Below, piece by piece: positions 1 through 10,510 of a stretch of 64,000 nucleotides of DNA. How positions within the stretch are numbered: the first letter of the stretch is position 1; each line of letters begins with the position of its first letter. Below the pieces are notes generated by a model that was given only the letters and a program-made list of their open reading frames with translations, did no database searches and was not told the DNA's origin. This DNA comes from Cordia subcordata (Eukaryota; Streptophyta; Magnoliopsida; Boraginales; Cordiaceae): positions 33,623,501-33,687,500 of the forward strand of contig JAPTOF010000001.1 in the NCBI GenBank assembly GCA_028554755.1, in the 5' to 3' direction. The translations under genes were made by a program, and so were the position numbers.

Positions 1-449
1 ATATATTGACAAAAATTGCTTTGTTATCTAAAGTCAAAGCATCCCCATAGCTATTGTGAATTGCAACCACAGACAGGTAATTTAAATGAGAGAATAATGT
101 TTAATCTCAACTAGCAGTGCTATACAGTAGCATTTTATGTATGTCTCAATGCAAAATTAATTCTGCCTGCAGCCAAATAACACATTGATTATATGTTTGT
201 TGCTTATAAGACTTGTTGCAGGAGAAGGACAGACAAAAATTTTCAAATATATCATAAGGTGGCATGTATGGAATCTAACTTAAATAATCTTCTATTCTTA
301 CAATCTAGTTATTTATTCTTCTCTTCAAGTCTTCTATGCTATTGCATAAGGTTGCTCATCTGCTGACTTCTTATTGTGCATAATTCACCATAGTCATTAA
401 GGCAATGATTTTTCATGTCCTTACCTAGTTTTGCTTTTGCTATATGCAG

Positions 450-598
450 ATTTATATCTGAGTGAATGCATCTGCTAGCTTGAATCAGATTTTGCCAGGG
501 ATGCTCTATTACAATGTAATGGCTTCTCAAACTTTTTCTCTATGGGTGGAAGAAAAAGTTACATCTCAAGATGTTTCCGAATCCTTGAGTCAATACCT
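450..598 (+). pseudogene. Exon-like island in copy A (unknown gene)
   Basis: A 149-nt stretch bounded by a pyrimidine-rich tract ending in CAG (acceptor side, to 449) and by GTAAGT (599-604). Copy B keeps both borders at 5550-5699. The last part reads in one frame as EEKVTSQDVSESLSQYL in A and EEKAASQDVSEFLSQYL in B. The matching protein text with silent and conservative changes suggests an ancestral exon. Upstream in the exon the frame contains a TAG and shifts, so this copy is broken. I do not recognise the protein family. Confidence 0.45.
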
Positions 599-632
599 GT
601 AAGTTCTAGTCTTGTTAATACCATTTCTTTTG

Positions 633-1135
633 AAAAAGAATTGATAGCTTCTACTTCTGTTGTATCATTTATCATTTCAACGATCAACTTCTCCCATAAT
701 GATGTCTATGCTACCTAGTATTGTCATTATATCAGCCAATTTCATTCTTTTAACTAAGTGAGGAAGAATTTGCAAATTGATAAAACCTGGTGGGCGAATT
801 TTTCCATCTCCAAGGAAAAACACTTTGATTCCTATCAGAGAAATTCCCAGTTCTCCTTTGGGGTTCAAGATCCCTATTACAAACTGGAATAAAAAAATTA
901 GTAGATTTGATCCATCTATTTTACTTATTTAAAATTGAATAGTATGTAAATGCATTCATTTCCCATGCATTGACACGATTGATCATAGCTTCTGTTTGTA
1001 GAATTTGTGAAAAATGTTGACTAATCCATAGGTGGGGATGAATTATCGTAATTTGTTCCAATCAGAGACATAAACAAAGGCAAGGATAATCAAACTCGCT
1101 ATACAAATAAGGAATCTGTTTTGACATGAAATGGA
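633..1135. other. Insert in copy A absent from copy B
   Basis: Copies A and B match up to about 632 and again from about 1136 (copy B about 5738). The roughly 500 bases between occur only in A. The left half is plastid-derived (see 637-870). The right half, about 871-1135, is AT-rich and not recognised. It could be more degraded plastid DNA or filler picked up at the same double-strand-break repair event. No terminal repeats or target duplication are evident. Confidence 0.6.
637..870 (-). pseudogene. ndhH: Nuclear plastid DNA: ndhH 3' end plus ndhA start
   Basis: On the minus strand, 868 to 677 encodes the C-terminus of plastid NAD(P)H dehydrogenase subunit H, with [13 protein letters not shown] and [20 protein letters not shown] ending in the stop codon. 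Immediately downstream (about 676-637) comes the start of ndhA, beginning M-I-x-D-T-T-E-V and ending near INSFS. Plastid genomes carry ndhH directly followed by ndhA in this order, so the piece was transferred as DNA rather than arising by chance. A segment between ELGISLIG and KIRPPG has diverged from the plastid protein. The fragment covers about 60 codons and cannot make a working subunit. It lies inside the insert that separates copy A from copy B. Confidence 0.88.
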
Positions 1136-1554
1136 TATATCTTTGACCTAAACTGCTTCCTTTTCAAGCATAGGCTCATAACATTATTTGACCACCTCAT
1201 CTAAAAGATTAAATTGTTAAAGAGGATTATTTTGTTCATTTATCAACTCAACATATAGGAGGCAAGTCACAAAATTTCAAGTGCTGGGGACTTATGTAGT
1301 AATTTCTTGTCTTATAATGGATGTTCATTAGACTTTCCAAAAGTTTCCTTAATAAGCAAATAGTTGAACCACTCTCTTTATAGAGATTAAGTTGGCAGAT
1401 CGAATACTATGGCATTTTTCATTCCCATTCCTAGTCGATCTATTGGACCTTTTTGGACCTTGTCAATGAGTTGAGGTCAATATGGAGGAGCTCATCACCT
1501 GGATTGAAAATTTTTGTAGCTATTACTTATTTACGATAATCCCTAGTAATTATT

Positions 1555-2150
1555 GTGGTGAAGAAGAATTTTTTCAGTACTTTTCAGAACTGGGCTCTAT
1601 ATTTTATAAGCATCACCTTTATGTTTTCTAGTCCCTTTGCCCTCTGTATGTTTGCAGGGTTTGAAATGAATAACAGAACCAGAGAGCTAGAAGAGAACAA
1701 GCTAAGAGGTCAATCACATCTGCGGCTCATTTTCTGGCGTTCGGCTCCTATATTTGAGGTGAATCTGAAATCTTTGGTGAATTATAGGCTAAAATTACAT
1801 AAGAAAGATTGAGAGAATTAATCTGCCTTGAAGTTTGAGGTTATATAATTTGGTTTTTACGTGGTAAACTCTCCCTTGGTTAATGGTCAGAGTACATGAT
1901 AAAAACCTGGGCATCGTTTTTCCTTACTATTGTGATCTCGTAACCTCTCAAAGGTCTTCATCTTGCCTATGAGCAGAGATTATTCATTTCTTGACATGTT
2001 TCTCTCTTCTTTTTTTTTTTTTTTCCCTCCCTGGATTGCTGCTTTCCCAGGATCTGGAATGAAACATGGTTGTCAAGGTTCTTTACAAGCCAAGAAATTA
2101 TGCAATTTAATAATATGGAGATGGCCATTCTCATGGCAAGGGTATGAATG
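1555..2150 (+). pseudogene. Further exon-like islands in copy A
   Basis: Two conserved pieces are shared among copies. One near 1658-1710 reads FEMNNRTRELEENKLR after a TTTGCAG acceptor-like site; it is found again in B (about 6258) and C (about 12170) with frame changes and, in C, a stop. The second, about 2049-2141, follows a long T tract ending in CCCAG and begins GATCTGGAATGA, matched in B near 6589-6697, where it is followed by GTATGT. Both look like exons of the same unknown plus-strand gene. Reading frames differ between copies, so no intact protein can be assembled. Confidence 0.35.
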
Positions 2151-3133
2151 ATTGGACACAACATGTTCAAGTGGTAAATATCCTTGTATTACTTTCTTGT
2201 GTTAAGTACTGTCGGAAGCTGGCATGGATTGGATAATTAATTGGACACTGATGAGTTACTACATCCTTCTGGTGCATTGAAGTAGTCTTTGAGGCAATGA
2301 TCATCTGATGTGCCTAGTAATATGTGCACGGTTATCTTCCAAAAGTTATGTAAGTGTTATCACATTAATCTGTTGAAGTTTTATGCGATGGCAGTTTGCT
2401 TTTAATGATCTCATTTCTGTAAATTATATCAATCTTTAGTGTTGCTACTGTATTTTCTTGCAGCCCTTCCAAATATGAATTTCGTTAATATGGACTTGTC
2501 TGGTTGTCCACGAGTAAGGAAGAAGTTGAAGGAGAGAATGGAGGAAGTGAAAGAAACAAAGGCTTGATACTGGTAATTTGTATAAAGTATATATTGGTTT
2601 TTCTCTTTTCCATGAGGAGTGTTGAACAAGATTAAGCGAAAGTACCTTTCATAAAGGTAAAGTTTGCACCTTCATATTTTTGCACATTATCTCTTTCAGG
2701 AATTAGGATTCCTTTTCTTTATTATGAGTTATAATCATTATTTCAACTATACAACTATACTTTTTGCAGCCACCTATGCTCTTTGTGCTGTTTCATCATT
2801 CCAGTGTGGACTACTATTTTCTTTGGTTTATGATTTGGCAAAGCCATTTGATGTGTAGAAATGCATAACCGTCTCCACAGCTGGAAATATCATCCTTTAT
2901 TTCTAATCTCCATACAATATACATGCATATGATGACTCACATGAATATTTGGTGATCATCTCGCTGAATAATGAATTTTGCCAACTGATTAATATCCGAA
3001 ATAGAAGCATTCTCCCTTAATTTATATATAAAATATATTTAGAGTTATGCCTCAATGTGTTCATATTTGTGTAATATAGAGCACATTGAATTTGGTCCTT
3101 TTTAATTAGTTTTGTTTGTGAACACCGTACCAG

Positions 3134-3276
3134 TGTTCAAGAAGAACCAAGTCCATCTGAAGAAAGATGTATATGTTGGCTTGTACAAAGATTCAACACA
3201 TTTCAATCCAAACTACTTTTTAACTTTGGAAATGGGAAATCAGCTGCCCGAATTCAGAATCATCTTCATCGAAGAG
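3134..3276 (+). pseudogene. Exon-like island in copy A, matched in copy C
   Basis: Bounded by a CAG (3131-3133) and a GTAATG (3277-3282). Copy C holds the same piece at 13988-14139 with CACAG and GTAACG at its edges. In A it reads VHLKKDVYVGLYKDST, then MGNQLPEFRIIFIEE; in C it reads AHLKEDVCVAF, then GNGNQLPKFRIIFIQE. The shared protein string next to a donor-like GT in both copies supports an ancestral exon. Copy B has only a degraded version near 7380-7500. The product is unrecognised. Confidence 0.42.
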
Positions 3277-4309
3277 GTAATGCATAGGGCACAATTACAT
3301 CAAAAAGTATGTAGACTCTATGTAACGTTGGGTATTTCTTATATTGTGTTGAAGTATCTGAGATGTTCAAAAGATTTTAGCACTTCAGATAAGAATGTTG
3401 AAACTGATGTGTGACAAAAGTTAGCAAGGATAAAATTAGACATGACATGATACCCACAAAAAAAAGAAGTTGAATGACTCCAAAGGATGATAAGATGAAG
3501 GAGAATCGTATGAGATGACTTGAACATATTAGGAAATGGCTCTTAGAGACACTCGTTAAAAGGTGTAAAGTATAGATATAAGTAATGTAAGAGAGAGAAA
3601 TGAAGACCAAAGACAAAGATCTCATGTGCATGGGGAAAACATAGGAGATGACTCTTGAGTCTTGACCAGAATGAGTGGTGTCTTAGATCCGCATAATTGC
3701 CCCCACTTATAAAATGATTTAGTTTAGTGTGGTTTGATTTAATTTGGCTTTTGTTATATTCTTTTAGTTTTTCTATGCCTTATCCCCTGTTTTATACATG
3801 GTGAACTGTAATTGTTCTGCCATCTTCTCTTTTATTCTATATGCCAACTTTTTGGTTAGAGTGCAAATGTGTTTTCTTGATAGTGTCGTATGTGTCAGCC
3901 TTACTCCTATTTGATGCAAAACTTGGCAGTGAGATCAAATCGGAGAGGTTTCTGGTCTACATTAGATGTTTGCCATGTATTAATTCTCATACTAAACTTC
4001 TGCACGAGATCAATGTGGTTGTAAACCGACAAAGGAAGACGTCAAGCGCAACGTGCCATGACATTTGAGCTCATCAATAATGACTCAACAACCAACCTAT
4101 TGTCATGGGATTGTGGACTAGTAGAATGTATTCCTTGACATTATCCAGCATAATTGATCATTTACAGAATTGATCGATTGTCGGTTGTACCATATATGTC
4201 ACGAGGTATGCATATAATCAAATTCATTTGGATGTAACTAGGAGAAAGAAATGTTCACGCTCCTTCATTTTACTTCTTTAATACTTCTTTGAAATGCCGT
4301 TTGCTGCAG

Positions 4310-4355
4310 AAAGCTTGTTCCAAATGAGGGAGGAATTTCTCACCATCAGAGTTTT
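4310..4355 (+). pseudogene. Exon-like island in copy A, last of series
   Basis: Follows a T-rich tract ending TTGCTGCAG and encodes SLFQMREEFLTIR. Copy B has SLRQMREEFLTIR after TTGCAG at 7637, and there the piece is followed by GT at 7677, as expected for a donor. Copy A has extra bases after the CAG that spoil the donor. Short, but conserved at protein level with both borders in B. Confidence 0.35.
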
Positions 4356-4754
4356 TTGCAGTTCCTAGCCTTGATAACGTGACCCTTTTTCAAGTTGATC
4401 GTGATTATGATGCTAAACCATGACAAGTATAGATGAGATTAGAACTACACCCTTGTTTGCAACTCACACCCGTGGGCTGTAGCCTGAATCAAGTGATCAC
4501 TCCATGAAAGGTAATAACCATGACGAGCGCTTTTTCTTCGTAAAACTTTATACAGAATATAGATTTGAAAGAGTGCTTAGCTTAGCTAGTTTTGTGGCCA
4601 ACCCATATGATAAGAACTTCTTACAGAACTAGAGTGCATATAAAGACAATTGATATCACTTGGTTGATCATACATAGTCAACATGAAGTAAGCCCTGCCC
4701 TGATTCGGATGATAATTCTTCTACTCCCTAGCTATGTGTCATTTCGACACATGG

Positions 4755-4870
4755 TTTTTTCCTTTTAACCCTCCACTCCCAACCCAACCCCTGCCAGCAG
4801 TGGGATTCAGACTCAGGTGATCATTCTTGGGGAAGTAGTCTCAACCACTTAAACTACTCCCTAACCCATT
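4755..4870 (-). repeat. tRNA-like SINE-type repeat (in copies A and C)
   Basis: On the minus strand the stretch carries TTAAGTGGTTGAGACTACTT, resembling a polymerase III A box region, followed about 35 bases later by GAGTCTGAATCCC, close to a B box. A pyrimidine/T-rich tract in plus orientation (an A-rich tail on the minus strand) follows at 4753-4768. A degraded version sits at the equivalent place in copy C (about 16207-16310), so it predates the duplication. I do not see clear target duplications. The call rests on box-like motifs only. Confidence 0.35.
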
Positions 4871-5194
4871 CATTTTCGCACGTGGTTATACACGAATATG
4901 GTTTAGTAGGAACATAGGTTTCAACTAATTGATGTAAGTGTCATATGTTTTATCTCATCACTTAATTGATTCAATGTCAATAGAATTCTCAAAATTTTCA
5001 CGTCACATATACCTAGGCTAATAATAAAAGTTGCATCGAAACATTTCCACAAATAATCAATGAGCTCAATATGTTCAGCAGTATATTAGCATTAAGCAAA
5101 TTAAACTTTTTGATTATGCTTATTTACTTGTTCAATCGACATTTTAAATATTTTTTTCATATTAATGGAAAAACTTACTTACTGAGCCAAAGAA

Positions 5195-7990
5195 ACAGAA
5201 AGAATAAACTTAATTCACCACTCTGGCAGCATTCTACATTTGTCTGAATGCAAAATTAATTCTGCCGACGGCCAAATAACACATTAATTATGTGTTTGTT
5301 GCTAGTAAGACTTGTTGCAGCAGGAGGACGGGCAAAAATTTGAAATATATCATGAGGTGGCATAGATAGAATCTAACTTAAATGTTCTTCTGCTCTTACA
5401 ATCTAGTTATTTATTCTTCTCCTCAGGTCTTCTATGCAAATGCAAAAGGTTGCTCATCTACTGACTTGTATTGTGCGTAATTCACAATATTCATTAAGGC
5501 AATGATTGTTCATGCCCTTACCTAGTTTTACTTTTTTCTCTATGTGCAGATTTATATTTGAAAAAATATGTCTGCTAGATTGAATCAGATTCTGCGAAGG
5601 ATGTTCTTCCACAATGTAATTGGCTTCTCAAACTTTTTCTCTACGTGCGGAAGAAAAAGCTGCATCTCAAGATGTTTCTGAATTCTTGAGTCAATACCTG
5701 TAAGTTGTCTTGTTAATACCATTTCTTTTGTCTCTTTGACCTCAACTTTCCTTTTCAAGCACAGGCTCATAACATTAACTGACAACCTCATCTAAAAGCT
5801 TAAATTGTTAAAGAGGAGTTTATTTCGTTCATTTATCAACTCAACACATAGGAGCCAAGTTACAAAATTCCAAGTGGTGGGGACTTCTGAAGTAATTTGA
5901 TATTTCTGGTCTTAAGATGGATGTCCATTAGAATTTCCGAAAGTTTCCTAATAAGCTAGTAAAACAACTCTCTTTATAGTGATTAAGTTGGCAGATTAGA
6001 CACTTTGGCATGTTTCCTCCCTATTCCTAGTCAATCTAATTGGACCTTTCTGGATATTTTTCAGTGAGCTGAGGTCAATATGGAAGAGCTCATCAACTTG
6101 ATTGAAAATTTTTGTAGCTATTACTTGTGTACAATGATCCCCAGGAATTATTGTGGTCAAGAAGAATTTATCTAAACACCTTTTAGAACTAGGCTAAATA
6201 GTTTATAAACATCTCCTTTTTGTTTTCCAGTCACTTTGCCCTTTGTATCTTGGTAGGATTTAAAATGAATAATAGAACCAGAGCTAGAAGACACCAAGCT
6301 AAGAGGATGACCGCATCTGCTACTAACTTTGTGGCGTCAGCTCCTATTTTGAGGCTAATCTGGAATATCTGGTAAATTATAGGATAAAATTACATAACAA
6401 AGATTGCGAGAATTAATCTGTTTTACAGTTTTAGGTTATATAATTTTCTCTTTCCCTTGATTAGAGTATATGATAAAAACCTGGGCATCATTTTATCTTA
6501 CGATCATGTGACCTCTCAAAGGTCTTCATCTTATCTATGAGCAGAGATTATTTGTTTCTTGATATGCTTTTCTTTTTTTGCTTTAGCTGGATCTGGAATG
6601 AGATATGGTGGTCAAGGTTCTTTTACAAGCCAAGAAATTGTGAGCTTTCTGTCAAGCAATCTAGTAATATGGAGATGACAATTGTCATGGGAAGGGTATG
6701 TATGAATGATTGGATTCAACATGTTCAACTGGTAAATATGTCCATCTTTACTCGAGTATCATCGGGTTATTTTTTACTTTGAAAACTGTAGGAAGGTGGA
6801 ATGGATTGAATAATTGATTGGACACCAATGAGGTACTACATTCTTTTGGTGCACTGGCGTAGTCTTTCAGGCAATTATCATCTAATATGCCTAGTAATGT
6901 GGGCATGTTTATGTTGCCAAATTATGTAACTCTTCATTAAGTCTTTCGAAGCTCTATGCAATGGCAGATTGCTAGTAATGATCTCATCTCTGTAAATTAG
7001 ATTTTAGTTTTGCTACTCTATTCTCTTCTAGTCCTGCCAATTATGAATTCCGTTAATTTAGGACTTGTCTCCAAGTAAGGAAGTGGACAGAGAGAATGGA
7101 AGAAGTTAAAGAACAAAGCTTGATATTGATTGCTTGTATCAAGTACAGCTATTGGTTCTTCTCCTTTTCAAGGACTGTTGTATGAGATGATGTGTAAGAA
7201 CCTTTCGCAAAGGTGAACTTTGCACTTGCACTTGTAGCTTTATTAAAGAGCATCAATATATGCTTCCAAATGCTAGTATTTGGATTTTTAAAGAAACTAC
7301 GTACAATTTTATGGAATTAATTTGTTTCATACAATCTGTTAAAGCTATTCTCTTCAATTAATCTTTTTGGTCAAAACAGTATAAATGTTTCAAGTGGAAC
7401 TAAGCTCATCTACCAAAGACATATATTTGCTTTGTATAAAGATTCAAAGCATATCAACTAAAACTACTCATTGACTTAGTAAATGGAACATTAGCTGCTC
7501 GAACTCAAAATCATCTTGGTCTAATGGTGCAAAATGTGTGCATATAATGAAATGAATTTGGATGTAAACTAGAAGAAAAGAACTCTTACGCTTCTTCATT
7601 TTACTTCTGCACTTCCTTGATTGTTGTTTGTTGCAGAAAGCTTGCGCCAAATGAGGGAGGAATTTCTCACCATCAGGTTTCTTTGTGGTTCCTAGTCTCG
7701 ATAAGGCCATCCTCTTCAGGGTGATCGTGATTATGATGCTAAGTTGTGAAAAGTATAGACAAAACCAGAGTATGCCCTTGTTTGCAACTCAGGCCTAAGG
7801 CGTCATAGTTTGAACCAGCAACCATTAAGAAAATGAAAGATAACGTGCTTTTTCTCCGTAGAACTTTATGCAGATTGCAGACTTGAAAGAGTGCTTTTAC
7901 TACCTAGTTCTATGTCCAACCTGGATGATCAGAACTCCTTACAAAACTAGTATGCCTATAAGGACAATTGATATCACTTGGTTGATCATA
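5195..7990. repeat. Duplicated block, copy B
   Basis: Second copy, separated from A by about 200 bases, in the same orientation. It lacks the plastid-bearing insert of A and most of the A segment 2740-3400 is deleted or unrecognisable. It keeps the cleanest versions of the exon-like islands at 5550-5699 (ending EEKAASQDVSEFLSQYL before GTAAGT), 6589-6697 and 7637-7676 (SLRQMREEFLTIR before GT). From 7868 an open stretch begins IADLKECFYYLVLC after a TTATGCAG, and copy A and C versions of this piece are closed by stops. The identity of the parent gene is not known to me. Confidence 0.72.
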
Positions 7991-8139
7991 CGTATTTTAC
8001 CATATTCAGCTGCAAACACCGTTGATCTGCTGCTCAGGTCATTGGTTCATCACTTTCCCAAGCAAACATACACGAAATGTGAATTTATATCTTCCACAGC
8101 ATATACTGTAGGAAATACGCCCTCCTCTCTAGTGGAACT

Positions 8140-8650
8140 AGCAAGCAGAGCCAGCAAACATCTACTCGAGGGGGTCAACCCGACCCGTTTATGGGGGGTT
8201 GGCGAGTCGGGTCAACTTGTTTATCTAACAGGTCCGGGATATTAAAAACTTAAACCGTTGGCGGGTTGTTTTGACGGATTAAACGGGTCGCCTTGGCGGG
8301 TTCGAGGGTCGTTTTTTGGCGGGTTTGCTGGTTATTTTGGTTAGTTAGGCGGGTTCATGGGCGATTTTGATGGGTTGGTAGGTTAGGCGAGTCATTTTTG
8401 ACGGGTTCGTGAGTCACCCACTAGTTGACCCAACTCGACTTGCCTATTTGGCAAGTTGGGTCCGGTTGACCCGTTTGTCTGGCGGTTTCTTAAACCCTCA
8501 AACCTGCCTATTTGGCGAGTTGGGTCGGGTTGACTCGTTTGTCTGGCAGTTTATTAAATACTCAACTGTAACGCTATTTTTTGGTGAGTTAGACAAGTCG
8601 ACCTGCAGGTTTCAACTCGTTTTGCCACCTATACTTGCAAGTTTCTGAAA
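8140..8650. repeat. GGGTTGACCCG-rich degenerate tandem repeats
   Basis: About 500 bases dominated by short variants of GGGTTGACCCG, GGCGAGTTGGGTC and GGCGGGTT in both orientations, making it GC-rich against an AT-rich background. The order is irregular, so there is no fixed period. Similar hydrophobic-looking frames here arise from the repeats and are not genes. Such CGGGTTGACCCG tracts are known from subterminal regions of plant hAT-like DNA elements, but I could not define terminal repeats here. Confidence 0.6.
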
Positions 8651-8689
8651 TCCTGATCTAGCAGCAACGAAAGATTTGGATTTGAATTA

Positions 8690-8862
8690 CAGGGACATCC
8701 ATTGTTGGGCACCTCTACCCGTGGCACTAAATTGCTAGGGGTTGAGCATTCGACCTCTGGCTATCAATCGGAGGTTTTTCCGGCAAAACTGGCAAGTTTG
8801 GGGTGAGGTCTTGGGTTCAAATCGCATTGGGGTGGGGATTAACGCACCAAAAAAAAATGGCA
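8690..8862 (+). repeat. SINE-like repeat with B-box motif
   Basis: GGTTCAAATCG at 8814-8824 resembles a polymerase III B box, and the sequence ends in a run of nine A residues at 8853-8861. Upstream sequence is compatible with a tRNA-like head but a good A box is not obvious. Low confidence; it may equally be a fragment of another repeat. Confidence 0.25.
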
Positions 8863-9320
8863 AGTCTGGAGATAGCCAGGTGCATTATTTTGCGAATTTA
8901 CAATGCCTATGTAGCAAGTCTAGAGATAATTTCATTTTTCTTCATTCTGCACAAGAGGGATTCATCCATTCTAGGAGATATGACAGGGGAATCATTGTTT
9001 CCAAACTTACGACATTGATCCAAGTGAACATTTATTGATTTTGTGCTGTTAATTACAATAAACAATAGCAATCGTGTTCATAATTCAGCAATCCTTCTAA
9101 AACTTAGTATGATGATGTGAATAAGTGAAGGCAGTCCCTGATGCATATATCAAGGACAATTCAACAAACATAGAAGATCAAGACAGGCTAAAAAACTTTA
9201 TACTGCTTAGTGGTTTAATTACATCTTAGTAAAAGAACGGTTCCAAAATAATTTAACATTGATACAATTTTCCTAACAGCGATGATAATGTGGTATACTA
9301 ATCACCTTATAGGCTTAAGA

Positions 9321-9441
9321 GAGTGTTTGGTTTGGCTTATTTTGGTGCTTATAAGCACTTAGAAAAAAACACTCTCTCACATGCTTTTTATTATTTGGTG
9401 TTTATAAGCCACAAATGAGCAAAGCCAAATAGCCTCTAAGT
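9321..9441. repeat. MITE-like inverted-repeat element
   Basis: A 120-base stretch begins GTTTGGTTTGGCTTATTTTG and ends with the approximate inverse, AGCAAAGCCAAATAGCC. It contains CTTATAAGC palindromes and the phrase CACTCTCTCACATGCTTTT. A related copy lies at 17050-17222. Paired ends without coding capacity fit a short non-autonomous DNA transposon. The superfamily is not settled because no clear target duplication is visible. Confidence 0.5.
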
Positions 9442-10160
9442 CTACCGCGTGCACATCTAAGGTTAGATTTGTGAGTTGGGCCTTGAAAAACACAAAAAGG
9501 GCAAAAGAAACAAATTATCTATTATCCGTTTACCAAGGTAATTAAATTATTAGTTTAGTCTTTTGATGATGGAGACTAAACCGATTAATTTTTAGAAATA
9601 ATAGAATTAGTTTGAAGGCCTCCAGAACAATAAGGACTAATAAATTAAAAGAGAAAGGAAACAATGATGACATAGGACACTATTTTCTCATTTGTTAGTA
9701 TTGAAAAGTAATTTTTTTTCAAAAAATAATTAATAAAACTAGAACTTGTTAACATGGCATCTCTTAACTCCGTTATAAAATATTATATATATACATAAAT
9801 TTTTTCTTGGAGCAACACCAAAAGATTAATTATTCTTAAAAAGGAGATGCATCGAATATCATCTCCAAATCCAAAATCTAGAGTTTCCATCAAATTTGAA
9901 ATTTATCCAAATTGACTTCCCATATAACACTAATGAACTCACTATAGCCCTTGTCTCCCTTGCTCGCTCGTCTCTCCTCTCCCTCCTCTCTTCTCCCAAG
10001 CTACTGGTGGCAGACTTCGAATCCAAATCATCCCCAGAACGGAATCACAATTGTCGCCATGTCTAGATTTTGATAAATTATCGCCCAAGAGATGGAACCA
10101 AAACTGCAACTACAACAACAATAATAACAACTTCTTGTCATGCATTAAAGTGTCTATTCG
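9442..10160. other. AT-rich spacer without recognised gene
   Basis: No open reading frame with protein-like conservation is visible. The stretch 9970-10060 is pyrimidine-rich (CTCTCCTCTCCCTCCTCTC) and could be a 5' untranslated region or simple repeat, but nothing downstream on the plus strand convincingly uses it. Confidence 0.4.
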
Positions 10161-10161
10161 G

Positions 10162-10245
10162 ATTGAAAGTCCAATTTTATCTTTTCTCAAAAACTTTTAA
10201 AAAAAGCACTTAAAAAAGAAGTCAATCCAAACAAGCCCTAAACCT
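10162..10245. repeat. Short MITE fragment (GTCTATTCGGATTG type)
   Basis: Starts GTCTATTCGGATTGAAAGTC and ends GTCAATCCAAACAAGCCC, imperfect inverses of each other, with a T-rich then A-rich interior. It is of the same general type as the better preserved copy at 37164-37374. Confidence 0.45.
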
Positions 10246-10312
10246 CCGTAGCTGGTTGGGAATCTTTGGCGGCGTCACCATTTCTGCCACCTTTATTTGT
10301 GGCGTTAGAGAC

Positions 10313-10510
10313 TTACTTGGAAAAAACTTGACTACTACTCCGCCCCATGCCGCAACCACTGCACATGAGGCACAGAGCCACGTATCCACACATGACGAAG
10401 ACACCCATTCCCATGGCCACAAAAATAGACGCCACGGTTTTTCCCCTTCCCACCCCTCCATCATCTTTGAAGCTCGCCGGCTTTTTCGCTAATGGATTCA
10501 AATAACCTCC
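10313..10510 (-). CDS. Possible small membrane protein exon
   Basis: An open minus-strand frame of about 65 codons in a patch that is clearly GC-richer than its surroundings. It reads through NPLAKKPASFKDDGGVGRGK, a basic/polar head, followed by one strongly hydrophobic segment rich in V, A, M, F and C (around TVASIFVAMGMGVFVMCGYV), and a short cysteine- and serine-containing tail. No ATG lies in frame at the 5' end, so it is either an internal or terminal exon or a fragment. The plus strand of the same patch is also open (10256-10492) but histidine- and threonine-rich and less protein-like. Function unknown. Confidence 0.3.
   Translation of the reverse strand, partial: GGYLNPLAKKPASFKDDGGVGRGKTVASIFVAMGMGVFVMCGYVALCLMCSGCGMGRSSSQVFSK

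Larger units (their letters stand above)
90..4990. repeat. Duplicated block, copy A
   Basis: First and longest of three diverged copies of one unit. It aligns with copy B (for example about 128-632 with 5228-5732, 1140-2180 with 5740-6735, and 4310-4680 with 7637-7990) and with copy C (1340-1725 with 11850-12235, then 2838-4990 with 12240-16440 around an LTR insertion). Similarity is interrupted by indels, so the duplication is not recent. Unlike an LTR or DNA transposon I see no terminal repeats, and the conserved islands end at AG/GT splice-like borders, so the unit looks like a duplicated host-gene segment. The block may extend left of the window. Its gene identity is unknown to me. Confidence 0.75.

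Noticed and set aside
1967..2170. Minus-strand frame with a poly-lysine run
   Set aside because: The lysines are the complement of a long T tract that serves as a pyrimidine-rich acceptor region in the plus-strand exon model.
7868..8245. A 126-codon plus-strand frame
   Set aside because: Half lies in copy B sequence, where copies A and C have stops, and half in the GGGTTGACCCG repeat patch; it is a chance fusion, although the first part may be an exon relic.
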